Shown: positions 18,634-28,007, counted from the first letter of the stretch. The stretch: DNA of 63,447 bases from Methylovorus sp035565335 (GCA_035565335.1 DATMSO010000105.1:1-63447); one strand, 5' to 3'. Numbers and translations: made by a program. The notes: generated by a model not told the origin, from the sequence alone.

Positions 18634-19098
18634 ATGTTCGACATCGTGCTTTATCAACCGGAAATCCCTCCTAACACCGGCAACATCATCCGCCTGTGTG
18701 CCAATACCGGCACCCGCTTGCATCTGGTCAAACCACTGGGTTTCAGCCTGGAAGACAAGCAATTGAAACGTGCCGGCCTGGATTATCACGAATACGCCAA
18801 CATGCTGGTGCATGAAGACTGGGATGCCTGCCGTGCCGCGCTGGCAGGACGGCGCATGTTTGCGCTGACCACCAAGGGCAGCACGCGCCACAGCACGATT
18901 GCTTTTCAGGAGGGGGATGTGTTTGTCTTCGGGCCGGAAACTCGTGGGCTACCGGAGGATATCCGGAATGAGTTTGCGCCGGAGCACCGGGTCAGACTGC
19001 CCATGATGCCGAATAATCGCAGCCTGAATCTATCCAACTCCGCTGCGGTGCTGCTTTATGAAGCCTGGCGGCAACATGATTTTGCCGGGGCGGTTTAG
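18634..19098 (+). CDS. trmL: tRNA (cytidine/uridine-2'-O-)-methyltransferase TrmL
   Basis: TrmL is the small SPOUT methyltransferase that 2'-O-methylates position 34 in tRNA-Leu. Conserved blocks are LYQPEIPPNTGNIIRLCANT at the start, FGPETRGLP, and the knot-forming RSLNLSNSAAVLLYEAWRQ at the end. The frame is open to 18427 but only the ATG at 18634 gives the family N-terminus, with 154 residues matching the usual ~155. The ~180 bases between comF and trmL hold nothing I can name. Confidence 0.93.
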   Translation: MFDIVLYQPEIPPNTGNIIRLCANTGTRLHLVKPLGFSLEDKQLKRAGLDYHEYANMLVHEDWDACRAALAGRRMFALTTKGSTRHSTIAFQEGDVFVFGPETRGLPEDIRNEFAPEHRVRLPMMPNNRSLNLSNSAAVLLYEAWRQHDFAGAV

Positions 19099-19125
19099 CG
19101 GCGTTGACAAATGGGTCATCTACAT

Positions 19126-19161
19126 AAAAAAACAGGCTGGAAATCCCAGCCTGTTTTTTTT
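19126..19161. terminator. Bidirectional terminator between trmL and gpsA
   Basis: AACAGGCTGG (19131-19140), a 5-base loop, then CCAGCCTGTT (19146-19155): a perfect 10-bp stem. It has As on the left and Ts on the right, so it can end transcripts from both convergent genes. Confidence 0.92.
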
Positions 19162-19207
19162 AACACCATCGATGACACGTGCGCATGCCGGTACGAAAAG
19201 ATTCCGG

Positions 19208-20197
19208 TTAAACAGACTCCGGCTTCTGCTCCCGACTCAGCAGGCTCTCCACGGCAACGCGCGGCGATTTGCCATGTGACAGCACCTGGTCAACTTCCGC
19301 AGTAAGCGGCATGTCCACGCCCATCAGTTTTGCACGTCGCACCACTTCGCGCGTCGTGTTAACGCCTTCGGCCACGTGGCCCAGGCTTTGCAGAATCTCG
19401 GGTAACTTGCGGCCTGAGGCCAGTTGCAGGCCGACTTCGCGGTTACGTGAATACTGCCCGGTACACGTCAGTATCAGGTCACCAGCCCCGGCCAGCCCCA
19501 TAAAGGTTTCTTTCTTGGCACCCAGGCTCACGCCAAAGCGTGTCATCTCAGCGAGACCACGGGTAATCAGGGCGGCACGGGCGTTATTACCAAAATCCAT
19601 GCCATCGCTGATGCCAGCAGCAATCGCCATGACGTTTTTCAGCGCGCCGCCTACCGATGCGCCAACCACGTCATCGCTGGAATACACCCGGAAACTGCCA
19701 CCGTGCATGACACTGGCCGCCTCACGGGCAAAGTCAGCATCGTTCGCCGCCAATGTAACAGCGGTAGGCAAGCCGCGCACCAGCTCGGCAGCAAAGCTGG
19801 GGCCGGACAGTGCACCCCAGGGATGTTGCGGGCCCAGCTCGTCCATGGCGACTTCGTGGGGTAACTTGGCGGTTTCCGGCTCAAGCCCTTTGTTCGCCCA
19901 GACCACTGGCAGCTTGCAATCCAGCGCTTTCAGGGCTTGCAAGGTGCTACGAAACGCTGCGGTAGGCACCACGGAAAGCACGAGGTCGGAATGGGCAACG
20001 GCACGGCCGAGGTCGCCCTCGACACTGAGGTTGTCGTTAAATTTGAAATCGCCCAGATAGCGCGGGTTTGCACGCGCGCGTTTCATGCCGGAGACATGCT
20101 CCGGGTTATGCGCCCACAGCACCACCGGGTGCTGTATGCTGATTTGCATGGCAAGCGCCGTTCCCCAGGCGCCTGCCCCCAATACGGTGACTTTCAT
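19208..20197 (-). CDS. gpsA: NAD(P)-dependent glycerol-3-phosphate dehydrogenase
   Basis: GpsA reduces dihydroxyacetone phosphate to sn-glycerol 3-phosphate for phospholipid synthesis. The N-terminal Rossmann motif is VLGAGAWGTALA; VWANKGLEPETAK, GPSFAAELVRG and the catalytic-lysine region GALKNVMAIAAG follow. Its length of 329 is standard. It shares one base with the SH3 gene (TAATG) and is third in the secB-SH3-gpsA unit, a common betaproteobacterial grouping. Confidence 0.96.
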   Translation of the reverse strand: MKVTVLGAGAWGTALAMQISIQHPVVLWAHNPEHVSGMKRARANPRYLGDFKFNDNLSVEGDLGRAVAHSDLVLSVVPTAAFRSTLQALKALDCKLPVVWANKGLEPETAKLPHEVAMDELGPQHPWGALSGPSFAAELVRGLPTAVTLAANDADFAREAASVMHGGSFRVYSSDDVVGASVGGALKNVMAIAAGISDGMDFGNNARAALITRGLAEMTRFGVSLGAKKETFMGLAGAGDLILTCTGQYSRNREVGLQLASGRKLPEILQSLGHVAEGVNTTREVVRRAKLMGVDMPLTAEVDQVLSHGKSPRVAVESLLSREQKPESV

Positions 20198-20652
20198 TAA
20201 TATCCCCAGACGGCAGTTGTGGGCAGATAGCCCACCAGCCCGTCACGATGTCGCACCTTGATCCAGCCATTGCCGGCCATTTCCAGCATGTCCAGCACCA
20301 CATCTTTTTCCACCGTGGCCACAACACTCGAGGCGGCATCGGCAGATTGCTGAATGGAGGCCTGAGCCGCGATCACGATCACGGTGCGCTTGGTCGCCAG
20401 TTGCTTGGCTTCTATCCAGTTGAGGCCGCCACGGTTGTCGCGCACCTTGATCCAGTCGCCCAGATTGACGATGACTTCCAGCGGGTAGCCTTGCCAGATG
20501 ACAAACAGCTTTTTACCCTGCCCGGAAGGCGCATCGTAGAGAATGGCGCGCGGAGCCGCGACAGAACGGTATTCCAGCGCTGAGGCCACCGAAGGCACCA
20601 GCGCCAGAATCATGGCAATGAAAAGTAAACGCTTAGTGGGTCGTTGAACCAT
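20197..20652 (-). CDS. Exported protein with two bacterial SH3 domains
   Basis: The 151-residue protein has a signal peptide (LLFIAMILALVPSVASA/LE) and two SH3b-like repeats: YRSVAAPRAILYDAP...GDWIKVRD and ASIQQSADAASS...GNGWIKVRHRDG. Bacterial SH3 domains bind peptidoglycan or protein partners, so a cell-wall role in the periplasm is likely but the ligand is unknown. It overlaps the end of secB by 20 bases and runs straight into gpsA. Confidence 0.85.
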   Translation of the reverse strand: MVQRPTKRLLFIAMILALVPSVASALEYRSVAAPRAILYDAPSGQGKKLFVIWQGYPLEVIVNLGDWIKVRDNRGGLNWIEAKQLATKRTVIVIAAQASIQQSADAASSVVATVEKDVVLDMLEMAGNGWIKVRHRDGLVGYLPTTAVWGY

Positions 20653-21115
20653 TCGTTTGCGCAGCCTGTTCCTGCTTTTGTTGTGCGTAGAGCGCTTCGA
20701 AGTTGATCGGATTCAGCAGCACAGGTGGGAAACCGGCGCGTGTCGAAATATCGGATACGGCTTCACGCAGGTAAGGGAACAGGATGTTCGGGCAGGTGAC
20801 GCTGAGGATGATTTCCAGGTTTTCTTGCGGAACATTGCGAATCTGGAAAATACCAGCTTGTGCCACTTCGATCAGGAATACGGTCTTGTCTTCCACCTTG
20901 GAAGTAACGGTCACGGTGGTCAGCACCTGGTAGATGCCATCTTCCACAGCGCTGGCACTGTTGCTGAGCTCGATACCGACTTGCGGGGCTTCGCGCTGAA
21001 TGAACACCTGGGGTGCGTTAGGGATCTCAAGGGAGATGTCCTTCACGTAGATTTTTTCAATGCTGAAACCAGGTTGGTTGTCTTGATCCTGCGCTACTGC
21101 TTGTTCTTCGGCCAT
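20633..21115 (-). CDS. secB: Protein-export chaperone SecB
   Basis: SecB keeps preproteins unfolded and hands them to SecA. The sequence has FSIEKIYVKDISLEIPNAP, the VAQAGIFQI strand and CPNILFPYLREAVSD, all typical. The frame is open to 21193, but the ATG at 21115 (160 residues, AGGAAAC just upstream) gives the normal acidic N-terminus; the extra 26 residues would be read from the terminator region. It follows grxC and precedes the SH3 gene. Confidence 0.95.
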   Translation of the reverse strand: MAEEQAVAQDQDNQPGFSIEKIYVKDISLEIPNAPQVFIQREAPQVGIELSNSASAVEDGIYQVLTTVTVTSKVEDKTVFLIEVAQAGIFQIRNVPQENLEIILSVTCPNILFPYLREAVSDISTRAGFPPVLLNPINFEALYAQQKQEQAAQTNGSTTH

Positions 21116-21170
21116 GATGTTTCCTAATGGGAGCAAAGGCGCTCCCTTATCCCTATCGTTAATGAATAAT

Positions 21171-21191
21171 AAAAAGCGGGGCAGCCCCCGC
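21171..21191 (-). terminator. Terminator between grxC and secB
   Basis: On the minus strand GCGGGG (21191-21186), a 4-base loop and CCCCGC (21181-21176) are followed by TTTTTATTATT. It could end the rhodanese-grxC transcript before secB. A second hairpin without a T run (about 21128-21146, GGGAGC...GCTCCC) lies in the secB leader. Confidence 0.7.
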
Positions 21192-21214
21192 ATCTCTCAT
21201 GCCATTCTAACTGC

Positions 21215-21478
21215 TTATGGCGTGTTTTTGAATAACAACGGATCGAGCCCGCCCTTGAGGTCCAGGGCGCGCAAATCATCGAAGCCGCCGACATGAAAAT
21301 CGTCGATATAAATCTGCGGCACCGTCCGGCGACCGGTGCGTGCCATCATGGCCTCGCGTTCGGCGGGGTCGAGGTCCACGCGTATCTTGTCCACGCTCAC
21401 GCCCTTGGCGTCCAGCAGTTGCTCGGCGCGCATGCAATAAGGGCAATAGGCCGTGGTATACATGGTGATCTTGGCCAT
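21215..21478 (-). CDS. grxC: Glutaredoxin 3
   Basis: GrxC reduces disulfides with glutathione. The 87-residue protein has the active site CPYC at residues 12-15, the cis-proline region RRTVPQIYID and the glutathione-binding GGFDDLRAL. It follows the rhodanese gene by 3 bases and lies upstream of secB, a standard neighbour in this group. Confidence 0.95.
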   Translation of the reverse strand: MAKITMYTTAYCPYCMRAEQLLDAKGVSVDKIRVDLDPAEREAMMARTGRRTVPQIYIDDFHVGGFDDLRALDLKGGLDPLLFKNTP

Positions 21479-21481
21479 GAT

Positions 21482-21886
21482 CTATCCTTTCACCAATGGC
21501 AGCTTGGCCTGGGTCCAGGCATTCACGCCACCATCCAGTTCATAAACCTGGGTAAATGCATGCTTGCGCAGCGTCGCCGCCGCCTTGCTGGAACGCACGC
21601 CGCTCTGGCAATGCACAATGACTGGTTTTTCACGAAACTTCTGCAGCTCGGCCAGACGCTCTTCCAGCTTGGCCACGGGAATGTGGCGGGCATCCTGCAG
21701 ATGGCCGGCGGCAAACTCGGCATCGTCGCGCACATCCAGCACCACGGCCTGGTTACGGTTGATCAGCAGCACAGCCTCACTGGGGCTGACGCTGGTTGCG
21801 CCGCGTCGCAGCATGGGCCACAACAACATGAGGCCGGAGCCAACGGCCAGGCCGATATAAATTGCGTTATTGATCAGAAATTTCAC
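21482..21886 (-). CDS. Membrane-anchored rhodanese-like protein
   Basis: A single N-terminal transmembrane segment (NAIYIGLAVGSGLMLLWPML) precedes one rhodanese domain with the active-site loop HCQSGVRSS, whose cysteine would carry the persulfide. VVLDVRDDAEFAAGHL is the usual entry strand. At 134 residues it resembles YibN-type proteins found next to grxC and secB. The sulfur acceptor is unknown. Confidence 0.9.
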   Translation of the reverse strand: MKFLINNAIYIGLAVGSGLMLLWPMLRRGATSVSPSEAVLLINRNQAVVLDVRDDAEFAAGHLQDARHIPVAKLEERLAELQKFREKPVIVHCQSGVRSSKAAATLRKHAFTQVYELDGGVNAWTQAKLPLVKG

Positions 21887-22139
21887 TGTTTAATTCCCCG
21901 TACTGTTTTAAGTGTCCGCACAAATGAAGCATCAGGAAGATTCGCCTGAAAAAGCCTGCCGATTGTACCGAATTCACGCTGACATTGAATGACTATGCAG
22001 CCAATCGGTCGAATTTCAAGAGCGCCTTGTCGGCATCCGCCACCGCGGTGGGAGACGGCTGCTATTTACTTGCAGATTTATTGGCAAAAAATCTCTAAAA
22101 TACCAGGCTCGTGTTCAATCAGCTGGAAAACAATCCCCC

Positions 22140-23696
22140 ATGAAGGTCACCCCGGTCATACTGCTCATACTTGATGGTTTTGGTTATCGCGAAGAAATCA
22201 AGGACAACGCCATCGCCCAGGCCAATACGCCAAACTGGGATGCGCTCTGGAGCCAATATCCGCACACCCTGATCAATGCCTCCGAGCATTATGTCGGCCT
22301 GCCTGACGGTCAGATGGGCAACTCCGAAGTCGGCCACCTCAACATAGGCGCCGGCCGGGTGGTTTTCCAGGAATTTGAACGCATCAACAACGCCATTGCC
22401 AGCGGCGAGTTTTACACCATGCCAGCGCTGGCCAATGCCGTGCAACAGGTCAAGCAGCAAGGCAAAGCGCTGCATATTTTCGGCTTATTGTCCGACGGCG
22501 GGGTACACAGCCACCAGGACCATATTCACGCCATGGTGCGCATGGCAGCCCAACAGGGTCTGGATCGCATTTACGTGCATGCCTTCCTCGATGGCCGCGA
22601 CACGCCGCCCGTGAGCGCAGGGCCTTACCTGCAGAAGCTGGAAGCCGCGCTGGCCGAGATCGGTGCCGGCAAGGTAGCCTCGGTGTGTGGCCGCTATTAC
22701 GCCATGGACCGCGACAAGCGCTGGGAACGCGTAGCTCCGGCCTATCGCCTGGTCACGGAAGGCATAGGCGAATTCACCGCCAGCACCCCGCAGGAGGCGC
22801 TGAGCGCCGCCTATGCCCGTGGCGAGAATGATGAATTTGTCAAAGCCACCGCCATCACCGCTGCCGGCAGTGCACCGCTGCGCATGGAAGATGGCGACAT
22901 GGTGGTGTTCATGAACTTCCGTTCAGACCGCGCCCGCCAGCTGACCCACGCCCTGCTGTCGCCTGAGTTCGATGGATTCGAGCGCCATCATGTTCCGCAA
23001 TTCAGCGCGTATTTCACGCTGACCATGTACGACAGGAATGAAGTACGCGCCGTGCCTATCTTCCCGCCGATGGAAGTGCGCAACACCTTTGGCGAATACC
23101 TGGCCAGCCAAGGCCTGACGCAGCTGCGCATTGCCGAAACCGAGAAATACCCGCATGTCACCTTCTTCTTCAATGGTGGCGAAGAGCTGGTATTCCCGGG
23201 TGAAGACCGCATTCTGGTGCCCTCACCCAAGGTCGCCACCTATGATTTGCAACCGGAAATGAGCGCCTTTGAAGTGACCGAAAAACTGGAAGCGGCTATC
23301 CTCAGCCGCCAGTACAGCGCCATTATCTGCAACTTTGCCAACTGCGACATGGTCGGCCATAGCGGCAAGCTCGATGCCGCCATCAAGGCAGTGGAGACGC
23401 TGGATACCTGCGTTGCCCGTGTGATCAAGGCCATGCAATCCATCGGTGGCGAAGTCATCGTCACGGCGGACCACGGCAATGTGGAGCAGATGCAGGATTA
23501 CGCCAATCACCAGCCGCATACACAGCATACGACCAATCTGGTGCCCTTGCTGTATGTGGGCCGCGAAGCCACCATGTCGGCCACCGGCGCGCTGTCGGAT
23601 ATCGCGCCGACCCTGCTCAAGATGATGGGATTGCCACAACCCGCTGAAATGACCGGACATCCGCTCGTCCACTTCACCGCGCCAACGCATGCGTGA
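22140..23696 (+). CDS. gpmI: 2,3-bisphosphoglycerate-independent phosphoglycerate mutase
   Basis: GpmI interconverts 3- and 2-phosphoglycerate through a phosphoserine intermediate with two Mn ions. Metal-site motifs are LLILDGFGYRE at the N-terminus, the active serine in QMGNSEVGHLNIG, NFANCDMVGHSG and VTADHGNVEQM. Its length of 518 is typical. The ~250 bases upstream are shared with the divergent rhodanese gene; no convincing promoter pair was picked out. It overlaps envC by 8 bases. Confidence 0.96.
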   Translation: MKVTPVILLILDGFGYREEIKDNAIAQANTPNWDALWSQYPHTLINASEHYVGLPDGQMGNSEVGHLNIGAGRVVFQEFERINNAIASGEFYTMPALANAVQQVKQQGKALHIFGLLSDGGVHSHQDHIHAMVRMAAQQGLDRIYVHAFLDGRDTPPVSAGPYLQKLEAALAEIGAGKVASVCGRYYAMDRDKRWERVAPAYRLVTEGIGEFTASTPQEALSAAYARGENDEFVKATAITAAGSAPLRMEDGDMVVFMNFRSDRARQLTHALLSPEFDGFERHHVPQFSAYFTLTMYDRNEVRAVPIFPPMEVRNTFGEYLASQGLTQLRIAETEKYPHVTFFFNGGEELVFPGEDRILVPSPKVATYDLQPEMSAFEVTEKLEAAILSRQYSAIICNFANCDMVGHSGKLDAAIKAVETLDTCVARVIKAMQSIGGEVIVTADHGNVEQMQDYANHQPHTQHTTNLVPLLYVGREATMSATGALSDIAPTLLKMMGLPQPAEMTGHPLVHFTAPTHA

Positions 23697-24951
23697 TTTC
23701 CGGTCTGTGCGCCCCGATGCAGGTTTACTCGGGTTGTGCCTGGTATGCGCCCTCAGCCTGGCGGCATCGCCCGGGTTGGCCGCGCCCAAGGTGGAAAAAT
23801 CCAAGGCCGAGCTGAGCGAACTGCATGACAAGATCGAATCCCTGAAAAAGGAACTCGACGACACCAAGGAAGCTCACGCCGACGCGAGCGACGCGCTGAA
23901 AGAGAGCGAGCAGGCCATCAGCACCACCAATCGCAAGCTTTACGAGCTGCAACAGCAGCATCAGCAAACCAGCAATCAGCTGCAGACTCTGCAGCAACAG
24001 CAAAATGGCGTGGATAGCGAGCTGCAAAAGCAGCAGCGCCTGCTTTCCTCCCAGCTTTATACGCAATACCTGCACGGGCAGCCCGGCTACACCCAGCTGT
24101 TTTTGCAGCAGGAAAACCCGGCCGAGGCCGCCCGCCAATGGCAATACTATCGCTACGTGGCCCAGGCCCGCGCCGACCTGATTGCCGGCATGCAGCGCAA
24201 TCTGGAAAAACTCACCCGCCTGAATGAGGAAACCGCCGCCAGCCTGCAAAAACTCGCAGACCTGAAAGCCGCTCAAGAAGCGGAACGGGCCGCCTTGCAA
24301 GCGCAAAAAAACCAGCGCAACAAAGTGCTGCAGAGCCTGGCCGCCAAGATCAACAGTCAGCGCGGCCAGATCGACAAGATGAAGCGCGACGAGCAGCGCC
24401 TGTCGCAACTGGTGGAAAAACTGGCACGCCTGGCCGCCATGCCGCCGAAACGCAAACCGCAGAAACCGGCCTCTGGCGACAAGGCTGCCCCGACCTCACC
24501 ACAAGTCATTGCACGTAATGAAGATCTGCCGACCAATGCCTTTGAAGGCGGTAATTTTGCTGCGCTGAAAGGCAAGCTCAACCTGCCGGTGCGCGGCGAT
24601 ATCCTCAATCGCTTCGGCAGTTCGCGCGAAGACACCGGCGTGTCATGGAAAGGCCTGTTCATCAAGTCGGCGGAAGGCAGCGAAGTCAAATCGGTCGCCA
24701 GCGGGCGCGTGGTCTTCGCCGACTGGCTGCGCGGCTTTGGCAACCTCATCATCGTCGATCATGGCAATAGCTACATGAGCCTGTATGGCAACAATCAGGC
24801 TTTGCTGAAACAGGTGGGCGATACGGTCAAGGGCGGGGATACCATTGCCTCAGTAGGCAATAGCGGTGGCAATGAGGCCTCAGGGCTGTACTTCGAGCTG
24901 CGTTACCAGAGCAAGCCATTTGACCCGCTGAGCTGGAGCGTGGTGCGCTAA
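23689..24951 (+). CDS. envC: EnvC-type murein hydrolase activator
   Basis: EnvC activates amidases at the division septum. A signal peptide is followed by a long coiled coil (about residues 40-250) rich in Gln, Glu and Lys, a Pro/Lys linker, and a C-terminal LytM/M23 domain (about 290-420). The zinc ligands of true M23 peptidases are missing: RFGSSREDTG stands where HxxxD would be, and GLYFELRY replaces the HxH motif. Like EnvC it is therefore an activator, not a hydrolase. The gpmI-envC pairing is common; the ctpA peptidase gene that often follows is not here. Confidence 0.92.
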   Translation: MRDFRSVRPDAGLLGLCLVCALSLAASPGLAAPKVEKSKAELSELHDKIESLKKELDDTKEAHADASDALKESEQAISTTNRKLYELQQQHQQTSNQLQTLQQQQNGVDSELQKQQRLLSSQLYTQYLHGQPGYTQLFLQQENPAEAARQWQYYRYVAQARADLIAGMQRNLEKLTRLNEETAASLQKLADLKAAQEAERAALQAQKNQRNKVLQSLAAKINSQRGQIDKMKRDEQRLSQLVEKLARLAAMPPKRKPQKPASGDKAAPTSPQVIARNEDLPTNAFEGGNFAALKGKLNLPVRGDILNRFGSSREDTGVSWKGLFIKSAEGSEVKSVASGRVVFADWLRGFGNLIIVDHGNSYMSLYGNNQALLKQVGDTVKGGDTIASVGNSGGNEASGLYFELRYQSKPFDPLSWSVVR

Positions 24952-25041
24952 TACTGACCGGGCGGACCTTAGTCCGTTCTCGCATGCCGCATTGCATTGC
25001 AAAAGCTGGAGGGCAATGCCCACCGGGCACCACTTTCCGCT

Positions 25042-26253
25042 TTAAACCTGCGACGTCAGGCCCGGGTTGGTCACCTGTTCCGGAACAGCAGCTCCAGAAA
25101 TTTGCGCCTGCAGATAGCCATCAAACAAGCGACATACACTTTGCCAGGAGCACTGGGCTACCGCGCTGGCCGCCGCCTGACCATATTGCCGCCATTGTGC
25201 GGGGTCGGCCACTAGCGTGCTGGCCGCCTCAATAAACGCCGCGCTATCGCCAAATGGCACCCGCACACCATTCACGCCCGGCTGGATGAAGATTTCAGCC
25301 GCAGCATAGTCATACGCCACCACCGCCAGACCGCTGGCCATGGCTTCGGTTAATACATTGCCAAAGGTTTCCGTCATGCTGGGGAACAGGAATACATCGC
25401 CGGAAGCATAGTGTTCGGCCAATTCCTCGCCCGATTTTGCGCCGCAGAAAATATGCTGGGGATGGCGGCGCATCAGCTTGCGCGCCTCCGGACCACTGCC
25501 TACCCATACCATGCGCGCTGTAGGATTGACCTTCTGGATGGCATCAAACGCCCGAATGACCAGCGCCAGATTTTTTTCTGCCGCCAGGCGACCCACATAG
25601 ATCACCGCCAGATCATCCGGCGCCAGGCCCCACTCGGCGCGCAATGCCGGGCTACGGCGTGCAGGGGAAAACAAGCTGCTATCCACGCCACGTCCGAGCA
25701 CGGCCACATTGTGGTAGTTTTCCTGCAGCAGCATCTGACGCAAGGTGTCGTTGGGCACCATGGTAAGTGCAGACTGGTTATGAAACTGGCGCAGATGCCG
25801 CGTCACCACGCCCCGCAGCCAGCTCATGCCATAGTGCTTGCAGTAGCGATGGAAATTGGTATGGAAACTGGACGTGACGGGAATCCCCAGATTACGCGCC
25901 ACCTTGAGCGCCGCCCAGCCCAACGGGCCTTCGGTGGCAATATGCACCACATCCGGCCGGTCTTTTTTCCAGGCCTGACGCAGTTTTTCCACCATGGGCA
26001 TGCCAAAGCGCAAACCGCTGTAGCCGGGTATCGGCAAACCTGGCACCAGCATATGTCCAGCGGAATCTTCACCATCTGACTTCTGGCGCGGACGCACCAG
26101 CCGCACTTGCCAGCCCAGGTCAGAAATCCCCTGCACCAGCCGCGACAACGTCATGGCTACTCCATTGATTTCCGGTGGCCAGGTTTCTGTTACCAGCATC
26201 AGGCGCCGGGCTTGCCCGCTGAGGGGGCGTACGATAGTTGTTTGATCATCCAT
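25042..26253 (-). CDS. Glycosyltransferase family 4 protein
   Basis: A GT-B glycosyltransferase of 403 residues. The N-terminal acceptor domain has TETWPPEINGVAMTLSRLV, as in mannosyltransferases of the MgtA/PimB/SqdX type. The C-terminal donor domain has the ExxxxxxxE motif in ETFGNVLTEAMASG and AVIYVGRLAAEKNL. The sugar donor and acceptor cannot be read from sequence; a membrane glycolipid or cell-surface glycan is plausible. A weak hairpin (CGGAC/GTCCG at 24963-24976) lies between it and envC. Confidence 0.85.
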   Translation of the reverse strand: MDDQTTIVRPLSGQARRLMLVTETWPPEINGVAMTLSRLVQGISDLGWQVRLVRPRQKSDGEDSAGHMLVPGLPIPGYSGLRFGMPMVEKLRQAWKKDRPDVVHIATEGPLGWAALKVARNLGIPVTSSFHTNFHRYCKHYGMSWLRGVVTRHLRQFHNQSALTMVPNDTLRQMLLQENYHNVAVLGRGVDSSLFSPARRSPALRAEWGLAPDDLAVIYVGRLAAEKNLALVIRAFDAIQKVNPTARMVWVGSGPEARKLMRRHPQHIFCGAKSGEELAEHYASGDVFLFPSMTETFGNVLTEAMASGLAVVAYDYAAAEIFIQPGVNGVRVPFGDSAAFIEAASTLVADPAQWRQYGQAAASAVAQCSWQSVCRLFDGYLQAQISGAAVPEQVTNPGLTSQV

Positions 26254-26311
26254 GGCATCATGGTTGCCGCGATGTATGACAAACGCATGACGCTACAGTG
26301 AAAATTGAATG

Positions 26312-27505
26312 TTACAGCCGGGCCTGCAAAATACCGGCGACCTCATCATCACTCAAGACCACCGGGTTGGTTTTCATGCTGCTGCCGCGACAATTGGCCA
26401 CCACCCGCGGAATATCCGCAGCCTGCATGCCCATACAGGATAAGGTAGGCAAGGCCATCTCGCGCGTCATGAATTCCAGTTGCTCGATCAGCGCCTGCAG
26501 TCCATCAGCCTCTCCCAGCCGCATATTGTTGGCAAGCACCTTGCCCACATGGGCATAACGCCAGAGAGCATCACTGTCCGGTGCGCGTTGTTGCAGGCAG
26601 GCAATATTGACGCGCGTGCACTCCGCCACCAGCGTGCCGCACACCACGCCATGCGGCATGGGGAAAAAGGCTCCCAGCGGTGCCGCCAGCCCGTGCACCG
26701 AGCCTAGCCCGACCTGCGCCAGGGTAATGCCTGATAGCAAGGCGGCATACGCCATATTGGCGCGATGCTGGGGCAGATCGCCCTCGGCGCGAAACCAGGG
26801 CAGCAGGCTGTCGCGCACGGCCCTAATGCCTGACATAGCCAGCGCATCCGTCAGCGGATTGGCGCGGGTCGAGACATAGGATTCCAGCAGCTGGGTCAGG
26901 GCATCCATGCCATTGGCAGCAATCAGCGATGGCGGGCAGCCCGCAAGCAGATCCGGATCAATCACGGCATATTTCGCCACCAGCCGCTCGTGCCGGAAGG
27001 ACTTTTTAAAGCCGCCCTCGCCATGCTGCGACAAGACCGCATTGCGTGTGGCTTCGGAGCCGGTGCCTGCCGTGGTGGGCACGGCAATGAAGGGCAGCTC
27101 CGGGCCGGGGTAAGGCAGTTCAGGCCCCACCCCTTCGAGAAAATCCATCACACTATTGGGAATACGCAACAAACCCGCCACTGCTTTGGCAGCATCCAGC
27201 ACGCTGCCTCCACCTATGCCCATTACGACATCGATATTGTGGGGGCGATATTGCGCTACCAGCGCATCTGCCAGCGTCGGCGAGGGTTCGCCGTCCACCA
27301 CAGCATGCTCAAAGTGCAGACCGGCATCGCGTAATGCAGTTTGCAGTCGCGGCCAGTCGCCACTGCCTGTAAACGACCGTGCACCGGTGATGATCAGGAG
27401 ACGGGTGCCAAACTCCGCTGCCAGCGCAGGCAATTGGTGCCGCGAACCGGCGCCGAAGACGATGCGCGGCATCTGGCCGAAATTAAACGCGGGAATCTGC
27501 ATCAC
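26312..27505 (-). CDS. Iron-containing (group III) alcohol dehydrogenase
   Basis: A dehydroquinate-synthase-fold NAD(P)-dependent dehydrogenase of 397 residues. The cofactor motif GIGGGSVLDAAKA is near residue 97 and TTAGTGSEAT near 144. Of the four usual metal ligands, Asp201, His271 and His285 are in place, but residue 205 is Gln (DALTQLLES) where FucO-type enzymes have His. Substrate is unknown; an alcohol, aldehyde or maleylacetate-like role are all possible. It overlaps yjbQ by 4 bases. Confidence 0.87.
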   Translation of the reverse strand: MMQIPAFNFGQMPRIVFGAGSRHQLPALAAEFGTRLLIITGARSFTGSGDWPRLQTALRDAGLHFEHAVVDGEPSPTLADALVAQYRPHNIDVVMGIGGGSVLDAAKAVAGLLRIPNSVMDFLEGVGPELPYPGPELPFIAVPTTAGTGSEATRNAVLSQHGEGGFKKSFRHERLVAKYAVIDPDLLAGCPPSLIAANGMDALTQLLESYVSTRANPLTDALAMSGIRAVRDSLLPWFRAEGDLPQHRANMAYAALLSGITLAQVGLGSVHGLAAPLGAFFPMPHGVVCGTLVAECTRVNIACLQQRAPDSDALWRYAHVGKVLANNMRLGEADGLQALIEQLEFMTREMALPTLSCMGMQAADIPRVVANCRGSSMKTNPVVLSDDEVAGILQARL

Positions 27506-27921
27506 TCGCCTATCGCATGCAACAGCACCTTGCGCGTATGCGACATGCGGCGATGCTCATATAGAAAAATGCCCTGCCAGGTGCCGAGGGCAACCGAACC
27601 TTGCAGGATGGGAATGGAAATGCTGGTCTGGGTGAGCGCGCTGCGGATATGCGCGGGCATGTCGTCCGGGCCTTCGGCGGTATGAATGAACAAGGGATCC
27701 CCTTCGGGCACCAGCCGGGCAAAAAAGGCTTCCATGTCCACCAGTACATCGCTGTCGTAATTTTCATTCACCAGAATACTGGCCGAGGTGTGCTGGATAT
27801 ACAGCGTGAGCAGCCCGGAAGTGAAGCCTAAGCCGGCAACCCAGTCAGTCACTTGCGGGGTGATGTCGTACAGGCGTTTGCCCTGGGTACGCACGGTGAT
27901 GTGTGTGGATGATTGCTGCAT
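27502..27921 (-). CDS. yjbQ: YjbQ/UPF0047 family protein
   Basis: A 139-residue single-domain protein with the family blocks IQHTSASILVNENYD, HTAEGPDDMPAHIRS and ILQGSVALGTWQGIFLYEHR; the conserved His and Glu suggest a metal site. Members have weak thiamine-phosphate synthase activity but their true role is unsettled. It is translated just ahead of the iron-type dehydrogenase, with which it overlaps. Confidence 0.88.
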   Translation of the reverse strand: MQQSSTHITVRTQGKRLYDITPQVTDWVAGLGFTSGLLTLYIQHTSASILVNENYDSDVLVDMEAFFARLVPEGDPLFIHTAEGPDDMPAHIRSALTQTSISIPILQGSVALGTWQGIFLYEHRRMSHTRKVLLHAIGE

Positions 27922-28007
27922 CTGCCTACTCCCATGAGATTAAGCAGAATTATATGCCGGACAGGTGCGCTGCAGGGCAAGCGCCCCTGATCCGGAATGT
28001 GGAAAAC

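Noticed and set aside
23340..23360. TGCGACATGGTCGG in gpmI, resembling the RegA-type palindrome
   Set aside because: It lies in conserved coding sequence (NCDMVGHS) and lacks the second arm.
23689..24951. Calling the M23-domain protein an active metallopeptidase
   Set aside because: The zinc ligands HxxxD and HxH are missing, so it is an EnvC-type activator.
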